DNA of 64,000 nt. It comes from Cellulophaga lytica DSM 7489. GTDB taxonomy: Bacteria > Bacteroidota > Bacteroidia > Flavobacteriales > Flavobacteriaceae. Location: the NCBI RefSeq assembly GCF_000190595.1, contig NC_015167.1, forward strand, positions 2,097,501 through 2,161,500, read 5' to 3'. Positions 28,158 through 35,210 of this stretch are shown in pieces; within the stretch, counting starts at the first letter, position 1, and the number at the start of each line of letters is the position of its first letter. The translations under genes were made by a program, and so were the position numbers. The notes beneath the pieces were generated by a model that saw nothing but the letters and a program-made list of their open reading frames with translations, was not told the origin of the DNA and did not search any database.

Positions 28158-29489
28158 ATGAAACTTAAAATAACAATAGTGCTGCTTCTATTTGTTGTTG
28201 GGCTAACTAACGCACAGCAAAAAAAATGGAGTATTGAAGAGTGTATAAATTATGCACTAGAAAACAATATAGACGTAGAACAATTAGAGCTGCAATTGCA
28301 AAGTGCAAAATTAGGAGAGTCTGATGCTTTGGGAGATTTTTTACCAAACTTAAATGGTTCAACTAATGGTTCATGGAGTAAGGGTTCTGGTTTTGATCAA
28401 ACTACAAATCAAAGGGTATCAGGTACGTTTTTCTCTTTAAACGCTGGTGTATCTTCTGGAGTTACACTTTTTAACGGTTTACGTAACATACATAACTTTA
28501 ATAAAGCAAAATTAAATACCATTGCTAGTCAATATAGGTTAGATGGTATAAAAGACAACATTGTGCTTAATGTAGCAAATGCTTATTTAGATGTATTGGC
28601 AGCCAAAGAGTCTTTAAAGGTGGTAGAACTTCAGGCAGAAATTTCTGATCAAGATTACGAACGTACAAAAGCACTAGTTGAAGCTGGTACTGTGCCAAAA
28701 GGAGATTTGCTAGAGCTAGAAGCTACTATTGCAGATTATGAGCAACAAAAAGTAAATGGAGAAAATAATGTTGTTTTAAGAAGGTTATTTTTGGCTCAAT
28801 TATTACAAATTACAGATTATCAAAATTTTGATATAGCAGAGTCCACTTATAATGTTCCTCCATCAGAAATATACAATTATACGGCTAAGGAAGTGTATGA
28901 TAAAGCACTTACAATTAGAGGTAATATAAAATTGGCAGAGACTAATATAGATATAGCAGAAAAAGATGTTAAAATAGCTAAAGGGGCTCTGTATCCTACA
29001 CTTAGTGCATCTGTTGGTTATAATACTAGTTACTCTAGTTTTGTTAAACGTATTACTAATGCAAGTTTTACAGATCAGTTATCAGAGAATGATGGTATTG
29101 GTTATGGTATGAGTTTAAGTGTGCCTGTTTTTAACGGTTTTAGTGTACGTAATAACATTAGAAGGTCTAAACTTAATTTAGAGCAAACGAAACTGCAAGC
29201 AGAGCAAGAAAAATTAGCATTAGAAGCAAGCATTAACCAGGCTTACTTAGATGTTAGGTCTTTTGGAAAAAGATATGAGGCAGCGCAAAAAACGTACGAT
29301 GCAAGAAAGCAAGCGTATGATTTTGCTAAAGAACGTTTTGATGTTGGTTTAATGAATGCTTTTGATTTTAGTCAGTCACAATCTAGATTAGATAATGCAG
29401 CTATAGATGTTGTAAACGCAAAGTATAATTACATCTTTAGAATTAAAATATTAGAAATTTACTACGGTATACCAGTTACACTAGAGTAA
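28158..29489 (+). CDS. TolC-family outer-membrane efflux channel
   Basis: 443 residues. Signal peptide (MKLKITIVLLLFVVGLTNA, cleaved before QQ), followed by WSIEECINYALENNIDVEQ, the usual outer-membrane efflux protein start. Two internally similar halves are rich in long amphipathic helices (RNIHNFNKAKLNTIASQYR and RNNIRRSKLNLEQTKLQAEQ). It is last in the efflux operon and ended by a hairpin terminator 17 bases later. Confidence 0.93.
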   Translation: MKLKITIVLLLFVVGLTNAQQKKWSIEECINYALENNIDVEQLELQLQSAKLGESDALGDFLPNLNGSTNGSWSKGSGFDQTTNQRVSGTFFSLNAGVSSGVTLFNGLRNIHNFNKAKLNTIASQYRLDGIKDNIVLNVANAYLDVLAAKESLKVVELQAEISDQDYERTKALVEAGTVPKGDLLELEATIADYEQQKVNGENNVVLRRLFLAQLLQITDYQNFDIAESTYNVPPSEIYNYTAKEVYDKALTIRGNIKLAETNIDIAEKDVKIAKGALYPTLSASVGYNTSYSSFVKRITNASFTDQLSENDGIGYGMSLSVPVFNGFSVRNNIRRSKLNLEQTKLQAEQEKLALEASINQAYLDVRSFGKRYEAAQKTYDARKQAYDFAKERFDVGLMNAFDFSQSQSRLDNAAIDVVNAKYNYIFRIKILEIYYGIPVTLE

Positions 29490-29506
29490 ACTTACTATAC
29501 AACATA

Positions 29507-29544
29507 AAAAGTCCATTGAGCTAATTGTTTAATGGACTTTTTTT
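29507..29544 (+). terminator. Terminator of the efflux operon
   Basis: Stem AAAAGTCCATT / AATGGACTTTT (29507-29517 and 29531-29541), 13-base loop, T tract. Confidence 0.9.
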
Positions 29545-29557
29545 GTGTTATAACTTG

Positions 29558-29565
29558 TATATTTG
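29558..29565 (+). promoter_or_regulatory. -7 promoter element of tsaB
   Basis: TATATTTG matches TAnnTTTG and ends 6 bases before the tsaB ATG, suggesting a leaderless transcript. Confidence 0.55.
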
Positions 29566-29571
29566 TAAGCT

Positions 29572-30255
29572 ATGGCAATTATCTTAAATATAGAAACAGC
29601 TACTACTAACTGCTCTGTAAGTGTGGCTAAAGACGGTAAAATGTTAGCGCTAAAAGAATTTAATAGCGCTAGTTTTTCGCATGCAGAACAGTTGCATATT
29701 TTTATAGAGGAAGTGTTACAAAATGCATCATTATCAATAACAGATATTAATGCAATTGCAGTAAGTAAAGGTCCTGGTTCTTATACAGGGTTAAGAATTG
29801 GAGTTTCTGCAGCTAAAGGATTATGTTTCTCTTTAGATATACCACTAATTTCTGTTGCCACGTTATCTAGTTTAGCGCATCAAACAAAACCAAAAAAGAA
29901 TGAGGCTGTTGTTGCTGTTTTAGATGCAAGGCGTATGGAGGTGTACTCTGCTGTTTATGACACAGATTACAACCAAGTTACACAAACAGAAGCAAAAATT
30001 ATTGATGAAACTTCCTATGAAGATGTGTTAAGCACGTATAATAAAGTACATTTTATAGGTTCTGGAGCAGCCAAAATTAAAGATACGTTACAAAGTAATA
30101 AAGCAGTATATATTTTAGATGCTGTACCTTCTGCAAAAGAAATGTGTGCATTGTCTTTTGTAAAGTTTACAAATGTAGCTTTAGAAGATGTGGCTTATTT
30201 TGAGCCTTATTATTTAAAGGATTTTATGCTTCAAAAACCTAAATCCAAAAAATAA
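29572..30255 (+). CDS. tsaB: tRNA N6-threonylcarbamoyladenosine protein TsaB
   Basis: ASKHA-fold scaffold partner of TsaD in t6A37 tRNA modification. 227 residues, normal size. Family features: MAIILNIETATTNCSVSVAK at the N-terminus, SFSHAEQLHIFIEEVL, and GPGSYTGLRIGVSAAKGLC. It faces the mscS-like gene, with a perfect bidirectional hairpin in the shared 3' region. Confidence 0.95.
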   Translation: MAIILNIETATTNCSVSVAKDGKMLALKEFNSASFSHAEQLHIFIEEVLQNASLSITDINAIAVSKGPGSYTGLRIGVSAAKGLCFSLDIPLISVATLSSLAHQTKPKKNEAVVAVLDARRMEVYSAVYDTDYNQVTQTEAKIIDETSYEDVLSTYNKVHFIGSGAAKIKDTLQSNKAVYILDAVPSAKEMCALSFVKFTNVALEDVAYFEPYYLKDFMLQKPKSKK

Positions 30256-30284
30256 CCTCATTTAACGGTAGTTAAATGAGGTTA
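30253..30284. terminator. Bidirectional terminator between tsaB and the MscS-like gene
   Basis: Perfect 14-bp stem TAACCTCATTTAAC / GTTAAATGAGGTTA with loop GGTA. The tsaB stop codon lies at its edge. It serves two convergent genes. Confidence 0.88.
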
Positions 30285-30308
30285 TGGTTTTATTTATTTA
30301 AAATTTAA

Positions 30309-31136
30309 TTATTGACCTTGATACATAACACGTTGTGGAAAAGGAATTTCAATGTTATTATCATCAAACCTAAGTTTTAATTCTTCCATAACGTAAAAGT
30401 GTGCTTCCCAAAAATCTTCGTTTTTAGCCCAAAAACGTAATGAAAGGTTTACAGAGCTATCTGCAAGTTCTGCAACATATACCTCTGGCGCAGGATCTTT
30501 TAATATTGTTTCTTTTTCGCTACAAATTTGTAAAAGTATTTCTTTAGCTAGTTTAATATTAGAGCTATAACCAATGCCAACTGTAATTTTATCTCTACGT
30601 GTACTTTCTATATTGTAGTTTACAATGTTGTTGTTAGACAATTCGCCGTTTGGTATAATTGCAACTTGGTTACCAAAAGTATTTAGCTTGGTAGTAAAAA
30701 TAGATATTTCTTTAACTGTACCGTCTATACCTTGTGCTGTTATAAAATCTCCAACCTTAAAAGGCTTAAACAATAAAATTAAAACACCACCAGCAAAATT
30801 AGCTAAAGAACCCTGTAAAGCTAAGCCAATTGCTAAACCAGCGGCACCTATAACAGCTACTAGAGAAGAAGATTGTACGCCTAATTGTGTAATTACTAAT
30901 ACAAATAAAACTACTTTAAGAGCAATTTTTATAAAGCTCTGTAAAAAAGATTCTAGAGTTGGGTCATAATCCTTAACCGAAAAGAATTTAGCAACCATAC
31001 GGTTAATAAATTTAGTAACCCATAGTCCAACAATTAATATTAAAGCTGCCGCTATTAGGTCTGGTAAAAACTCCCAAAACTTTCCTATAAATTTTTCTGC
31101 ATATTCTTCGTAGTCTGATAAGAAATCCATCTTCAT
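30309..31136 (-). CDS. MscS-type small mechanosensitive ion channel
   Basis: 275 residues. Three N-terminal membrane helices (about 20-40, 60-80 and 83-110), the last being the Gly/Ala-rich pore helix (VVAVIGAAGLAIGLALQGSLAN), followed by the beta domain (PFKVGDFITAQGIDGTVKEI, IPNGELSNNNIVNY) and the C-terminal alpha/beta domain. This is the classic MscS layout; it opens on membrane tension during hypo-osmotic shock. The start is ATG 31136, or ATG 31130 two codons in. Confidence 0.93.
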   Translation of the reverse strand: MKMDFLSDYEEYAEKFIGKFWEFLPDLIAAALILIVGLWVTKFINRMVAKFFSVKDYDPTLESFLQSFIKIALKVVLFVLVITQLGVQSSSLVAVIGAAGLAIGLALQGSLANFAGGVLILLFKPFKVGDFITAQGIDGTVKEISIFTTKLNTFGNQVAIIPNGELSNNNIVNYNIESTRRDKITVGIGYSSNIKLAKEILLQICSEKETILKDPAPEVYVAELADSSVNLSLRFWAKNEDFWEAHFYVMEELKLRFDDNNIEIPFPQRVMYQGQ

Positions 31137-31403
31137 ATTTATTTAATGTTTTTATGCAAAGCAAAGAAAAAATATAGTTTTATAAATGGGCTTTAACATT
31201 ATATTCATACTCATTTTAATGGTTTAAAAATAATGCCGTGTAACTTTATTAGGCTGTCTTTATCAATTGTTTATTTGTTGTATTGGTAATTGTATGTAAA
31301 TTTTAATTTAAGACTGTAAAGACCTTGTAATGGCTTATTTTATTAATAGTTACTAATAGTTTAAAAAGTTAATTTAAAGTAAAATTAATAGTGCTTTAAA
31401 ATG
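31137..31403. other. Intergenic region upstream of the MscS-like gene
   Basis: AT-rich gap of about 270 bases between the MscS-like gene start and the dodecin terminator. It must carry the promoter for the leftward MscS-like gene, but I see no exact TAnnTTTG on the minus strand near it. A short direct repeat (TAATAGTT twice, near 31345-31365) is the only pattern. No ORF or structured RNA is visible. Confidence 0.5.
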
Positions 31404-31430
31404 CAAATAGCGCCCGTTAGGCGCTATTTG
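31404..31430 (-). terminator. Hairpin downstream of dodecin
   Basis: Perfect 11-bp inverted repeat CAAATAGCGCC / GGCGCTATTTG with a 5-base loop, 25 bases past the dodecin stop on the minus strand. It is followed by a weak T run (CATTTT), so termination is probable rather than certain. Confidence 0.7.
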
Positions 31431-31455
31431 TTTGTGTTATTCTGTGTAGTAAACG

Positions 31456-31656
31456 TTATTTTACTTCAAAAGTAATTTTAAGGTTTACTCTAAATTCTGT
31501 TACTTCACCATCATTTACAATTGCGCTTTGGTCCTGCACATAAACAGATTTAATGTTTTTTACAGATTTAGATGCTTGCACAACTGCTTTTTTTGTTGCG
31601 TCTTCCCAACTCTTATCAGAGTTAGATAATACTTCAATAACTTTTAAAATTGCCAT
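31456..31656 (-). CDS. Dodecin family flavin-binding protein
   Basis: 66 residues, the full dodecin length. Dodecins form hollow dodecamers that store or buffer flavins. Typical features: KVIEVLSNSDKSWEDATKKA and the C-terminal strand VTEFRVNLKITFEVK. The aromatic residue that sandwiches flavin in many dodecins falls in the SWEDA segment. Monocistronic, with its own -7 box and terminator. Confidence 0.93.
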   Translation of the reverse strand: MAILKVIEVLSNSDKSWEDATKKAVVQASKSVKNIKSVYVQDQSAIVNDGEVTEFRVNLKITFEVK

Positions 31657-31687
31657 AATTAATGTGTTTAGATTTCTCTAAAAATAG

Positions 31688-31695
31688 CAAAATTA
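31688..31695 (-). promoter_or_regulatory. -7 promoter element of the dodecin gene
   Basis: Minus-strand TAATTTTG followed by C matches TAnnTTTG, 31 bases upstream of the ATG. Confidence 0.5.
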
Positions 31696-31716
31696 ATTCA
31701 CATTTAAAACTGATTG

Positions 31717-32619
31717 TTAACCATTTAAGGCAACTACCTCTCCAATTTTGTCTCCCATCATATTTTTTAGCATATTTTCTATACCGTTTTTAAGGGTAAA
31801 AGTTGAAGACGGACAACCACTACATGCTCCTTGTAAAATTACATTTACTTTTTTGGTATTTTCATCATAAGACTTAAACATAATGTTGCCGCCATCACTA
31901 GCTACAGCAGGTTTTACATACTCTTCTAAAATATCTATAATTTGTTTAGAGGTATCGTCTAAGTTTTCATCTTGTAATTGTGTAGCAGGCGCTTCTTGTT
32001 TTTGCTTACTTATGCTATTGGCAGATACAACTTCTTTTCCTTCAGTTAAAAAAGCCTGAATGCTTTCTCTTAATTCTAGCGTTATTTCATTCCAATCTGC
32101 TTCATCTGTTTTTGTAACAGAAATATAGTTTTCATCTAAAAAGACTTCTTTAACATATGGGAACTGAAATAAAGTTGTAGCTAAGTCAGAATCTTTTGCT
32201 TCTTCTTTGTTTTTAAACTCAAAAATTGTTGGTACAATTAATTTATTAGCTACAAAACGCATAGCTGCTGGGTTAGGTGTGTTTTCTGCGTATACTGTTG
32301 CAGGCACACTTTGTGGATCTTCTTGTTCATGTACCACAACTTCGCCACTATTTAAATAATCTACTAATTGTTGTGCAACTTCATCCCTAACATCATCCCA
32401 AGCAACAATATCAAAACGCTCTAATGCTATAAAGTTACCAGATATATAAACAGTTTTTATAAAAGGTAAATAAAATAACTGTTGTGCTAGAGGCGAGTTT
32501 TTAGCTTCATCAATATTTTTATACTCGTAGCTATTATTTTTTGTTATAAAGTGATTTGTTTCAAACTTTAAAATAGCCGGATTTGTTGTTGTATATATAG
32601 TTATATTGTGCTCTTTCAT
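31717..32619 (-). CDS. NifU family Fe-S scaffold protein (Nfu type with duplicated N-domain)
   Basis: 300 residues starting at MKEHNITIYTTTNPAIL (ATG 32619). Two tandem Nfu N-terminal domains are visible: TTNPAILKFETNHFI (about 10-24) and TPNPAAMRFVANKLI (about 115-129). The C-terminal NifU domain contains GACSGCPSSTFTLKNGIE, with the cluster-binding CxxC. It assembles or transfers Fe-S clusters. The double N-domain makes it longer than the roughly 190-residue single-domain Nfu. It is monocistronic and divergent from a PorP-like gene. Confidence 0.92.
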   Translation of the reverse strand: MKEHNITIYTTTNPAILKFETNHFITKNNSYEYKNIDEAKNSPLAQQLFYLPFIKTVYISGNFIALERFDIVAWDDVRDEVAQQLVDYLNSGEVVVHEQEDPQSVPATVYAENTPNPAAMRFVANKLIVPTIFEFKNKEEAKDSDLATTLFQFPYVKEVFLDENYISVTKTDEADWNEITLELRESIQAFLTEGKEVVSANSISKQKQEAPATQLQDENLDDTSKQIIDILEEYVKPAVASDGGNIMFKSYDENTKKVNVILQGACSGCPSSTFTLKNGIENMLKNMMGDKIGEVVALNG

Positions 32620-32638
32620 CTTAAAAAAATAATTTTTA

Positions 32639-32646
32639 CAAAAGTA
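32639..32646 (-). promoter_or_regulatory. -7 promoter element of the nifU-like gene
   Basis: Minus-strand TACTTTTG, exact TAnnTTTG match, 19 bases upstream of the ATG at 32619. Confidence 0.5.
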
Positions 32647-32685
32647 CAAACAAAATCACTCATAGCATACATAATAATATTGTGG

Positions 32686-32719
32686 TTGTAAACGTTTTAA
32701 TATAAATTTAATACTTTTG
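32686..32719 (+). promoter_or_regulatory. Promoter of the stand-alone PorP/SprF gene
   Basis: TTG at 32686-32688, a 23-base spacer, TACTTTTG at 32712-32719. The ATG follows 18 bases later. Spacer at the upper limit of the consensus. Confidence 0.55.
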
Positions 32720-32737
32720 GACTTTTAGCCCTTATTT

Positions 32738-33763
32738 ATGAAAAACATATACTTAGCCTTGTTTTCTTTCTTGTTGCTTGGTGTTTCTAGTGTAACAGCA
32801 CAAGAAGGAATACCGGTCTATTTTGATTATTTATCGGATAACTATTACTTAGTGCACCCGTCTATGGCAGGTATAGGTGAAGGAGGAAAAATTAGAGCAA
32901 CTATTAGAAAACAATGGTTTGATGTAGAAGAAGCTCCTAACTTACAAACTATAAATGCACATTTTAGATTAAATGAGAAAAGTGGTGTTGGTGCAATTAT
33001 CTTTAATGATGCTAACGGTTACCATTCACAAACAGGTGTAAAATTAACTTACGCACACCATTTGCGTTTTTCTAGAGATTTACGAAACTTAAATCAGCTT
33101 TCTTTTGGTATTAGTGCTGGTATTATGCAGAGTAATTTAGATGAAAGTGAGTTTAATTCTGTTACGCCAGACCCTATTATTACTGGTGGAAACATTAGCT
33201 CATCATACTATAATATGGATTTGGGAGCATCATATAACTATATGGAGTTTTATGCCCATGCTACTATTTTAAATGTATTAAATAGCAAGCGTAATGTGTA
33301 TTATAAAGACAGAGCAGATGACCCAAATGCTACTGTTGTAGACAATTTAAGAAGATACGTATTGTCTGCAGGCTATGTTTTTGGCAAAGGAGATTGGCAA
33401 TTAGAGCCATCTTTAATGTTGCAAATGACAGATTTTACCAAAGAAAAAACTATAGATATGAATGCTAAAGTTTACCGTAGTATGGACTTTGGTACACTTT
33501 GGGGAGGAATATCATACAGGCGTAGTTTTGATGGTGCTTTGTACCAAAATACAAGCGGAAGTACCAAAGAACAAAGATTACAATTAATTACACCTATTGT
33601 TGGTGTTAACTATAAAAACTTTTTAGTGTCTTACAATTACTCGTACCAAATGGGAGATATTAGGTTTGATAATGGAGGTTTTCATCAACTAACTTTAGGT
33701 TATAATTTTGGACAAGTATCAGAAAAAAGATTTGACTGTAAGTGCCCTGCTGTAAATTATTAA
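32738..33763 (+). CDS. PorP/SprF family type IX secretion membrane protein
   Basis: 341 residues. Signal peptide (MKNIYLALFSFLLLGVSSVTA, then QEG), then the family start YFDYLSDNYYLVHPSMAGIG and repeated amphipathic beta-strands ending with FHQLTLGYNFGQVSE. PorP/SprF proteins are outer-membrane barrels that work with particular T9SS substrates (SprF with SprB). Unlike the second copy at 42067, this one has no adjacent substrate or OmpA partner. It ends in a strong shared terminator. Confidence 0.88.
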   Translation: MKNIYLALFSFLLLGVSSVTAQEGIPVYFDYLSDNYYLVHPSMAGIGEGGKIRATIRKQWFDVEEAPNLQTINAHFRLNEKSGVGAIIFNDANGYHSQTGVKLTYAHHLRFSRDLRNLNQLSFGISAGIMQSNLDESEFNSVTPDPIITGGNISSSYYNMDLGASYNYMEFYAHATILNVLNSKRNVYYKDRADDPNATVVDNLRRYVLSAGYVFGKGDWQLEPSLMLQMTDFTKEKTIDMNAKVYRSMDFGTLWGGISYRRSFDGALYQNTSGSTKEQRLQLITPIVGVNYKNFLVSYNYSYQMGDIRFDNGGFHQLTLGYNFGQVSEKRFDCKCPAVNY

Positions 33764-33780
33764 AAAAAAATAAAATATAT

Positions 33781-33818
33781 AAAAGCCTGTGATCTTTTAA
33801 TCACAGGCTTTTTTTATC
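33781..33818. terminator. Bidirectional terminator between the PorP-like and VWA genes
   Basis: Perfect 12-bp stem AAAAGCCTGTGA / TCACAGGCTTTT around an 8-base loop, T tract on the plus side, A tract upstream (T tract on minus). Confidence 0.9.
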
Positions 33819-33824
33819 TGTAGT

Positions 33825-35000
33825 TTATTTGTCCCAAGTGTAATTTTTGCTTTTTCCTTGCTTTACAATGGCAGAAATCATTGCATTTTCTAACTCGCCT
33901 TTAGAACCTTCTTTTTGGTTTTTAGCAATATAAGCTTCACGTTTTTGGTTTGCTTCTTTAATTTGTTGCTGAATATTTTTTCGTTCTATTTTTTTAGTTT
34001 CAATAAAAGCTTCAATTTCTTTATTAGTTTTATTTTGTAGCTCTTTTGGTAATTGCTTTTTCTCTATCTTAGATACATTAAAGTTTTTGTTTTTAGAAGC
34101 ATCCACTAAATCCCAAGAGGCATTATTATACAATCTAGAGCTTTTGCTAACTGCTCTTTTTACCATAACAGCTTCTTCCATTTCTGCAGCTTTATCATCT
34201 TGTACAGATTGTAATGCCATTTTAGAACTGCCTAAACTACCGTAAGACACATATGTTTTGTTTAATTTTTTATTAAGCGTAATAATTACATCATCATAAG
34301 GTGTATCTATATGTATAACTTTTTTATTGTGGTTAATAGCAATGTATTCTCCACCTGTTAATTGTGCACCACTTTTCCAGTAGCTATTTGCACCTTGGTT
34401 ATAGTCTCCACAAAAAATAGTATTTACTATTATACCTTTTTCCTTAGCATCAGACGTAGCATCTTTATAATCTATTTTGCCTTGGTTAAAGGGTTCGTTG
34501 CCAGCAATAAATATCATTTTTAAGTTATCAGGGTTTTTGCCCCAATCTAAATCTTTAATAGACGTGCTTATTGCTTGGCCACAATACTCATCTCCACCAT
34601 TGGTAGTTAAAGAAAATAGCTTTTCAGATATTTCATCCAAATCTGTACTAAAACCAATTACTTGTTTAATGTAACCGTCTTGTTTTTCAATAGTACTGTT
34701 ACCGTACTCATACAATGCAATTTGTAATTGGGGTCTGTCTTCATTACCACATTTTACATAGCTAAATTTATTTACAATATCCCAAAGCTGTGCCTTTGCT
34801 TGGTTTATTAATCCGTCCATACTATTACTAGTGTCTAATAACAAGGCTACTTTAACTACATTTTTATCTGGCTTTTTAGTTTCTACTAAAGCTTGTGTGG
34901 CTAAAGTTATTTCCTTTTTACTTTTTGCCTCGCAACTTAAAGTGCTTCCTACAAAAAAGGTTAGTAATGCTATGCTTGCTATTTGTTTTACATTTTTCAT
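33825..35000 (-). CDS. VWA-domain lipoprotein
   Basis: 391 residues. Lipoprotein-type signal ending LLTFFVGSTLSC (lipid-anchored Cys about residue 23). A von Willebrand A domain runs from about 50 to 240, with the MIDAS sequence LLDTSNSMDGL and second metal-loop candidates SLTTNGGDEYCG and FIAGNEPFNQG. The C-terminal third is Lys/Glu/Asn-rich and predicted coiled coil (KKIERKNIQQQIKEANQKRE). It probably faces the periplasm and binds a protein partner in a metal-dependent way; the partner is unknown, and no MoxR ATPase is adjacent. Confidence 0.85.
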   Translation of the reverse strand: MKNVKQIASIALLTFFVGSTLSCEAKSKKEITLATQALVETKKPDKNVVKVALLLDTSNSMDGLINQAKAQLWDIVNKFSYVKCGNEDRPQLQIALYEYGNSTIEKQDGYIKQVIGFSTDLDEISEKLFSLTTNGGDEYCGQAISTSIKDLDWGKNPDNLKMIFIAGNEPFNQGKIDYKDATSDAKEKGIIVNTIFCGDYNQGANSYWKSGAQLTGGEYIAINHNKKVIHIDTPYDDVIITLNKKLNKTYVSYGSLGSSKMALQSVQDDKAAEMEEAVMVKRAVSKSSRLYNNASWDLVDASKNKNFNVSKIEKKQLPKELQNKTNKEIEAFIETKKIERKNIQQQIKEANQKREAYIAKNQKEGSKGELENAMISAIVKQGKSKNYTWDK

Positions 35001-35057
35001 CTTGTTACTTTTTTATTTGTTACAGGGTAAAAGTATTTTTAATGTTTATAATTAAAA

Positions 35058-35167
35058 ACAGGTAATGAGGGAACTGGTATTTTGAGTGAGTAAACAAACC
35101 AGTAAACTTTGTAAGGAGGTCTTAAGCAGAGGTTTTTATAGCTAAAGCAGCATTTTAGCATTTTTTA
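35058..35167 (+). other. Structured leader or small RNA candidate upstream of the sensor kinase
   Basis: Within the 210-base gap before the kinase gene, two inverted repeats are visible: ACTGGT/ACCAGT (35073-35078, 35098-35103) and GCTAAA/TTTAGC (35141-35146, 35154-35159), the latter followed by a six-T run like a weak terminator. An AGGAGG (35114-35119), rare as a ribosome site in this phylum, has no ORF behind it. No protein is encoded. Confidence 0.3.
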
Positions 35168-35210
35168 TAGTCAGATAAAACAACTAAGTTTACCATATCT
35201 AATTGTAAAA

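Noticed and set aside
35103-35112. TAAACTTTG before the sensor kinase as a promoter
   Set aside because: Same spacing defect as the metE case and no -33 element.
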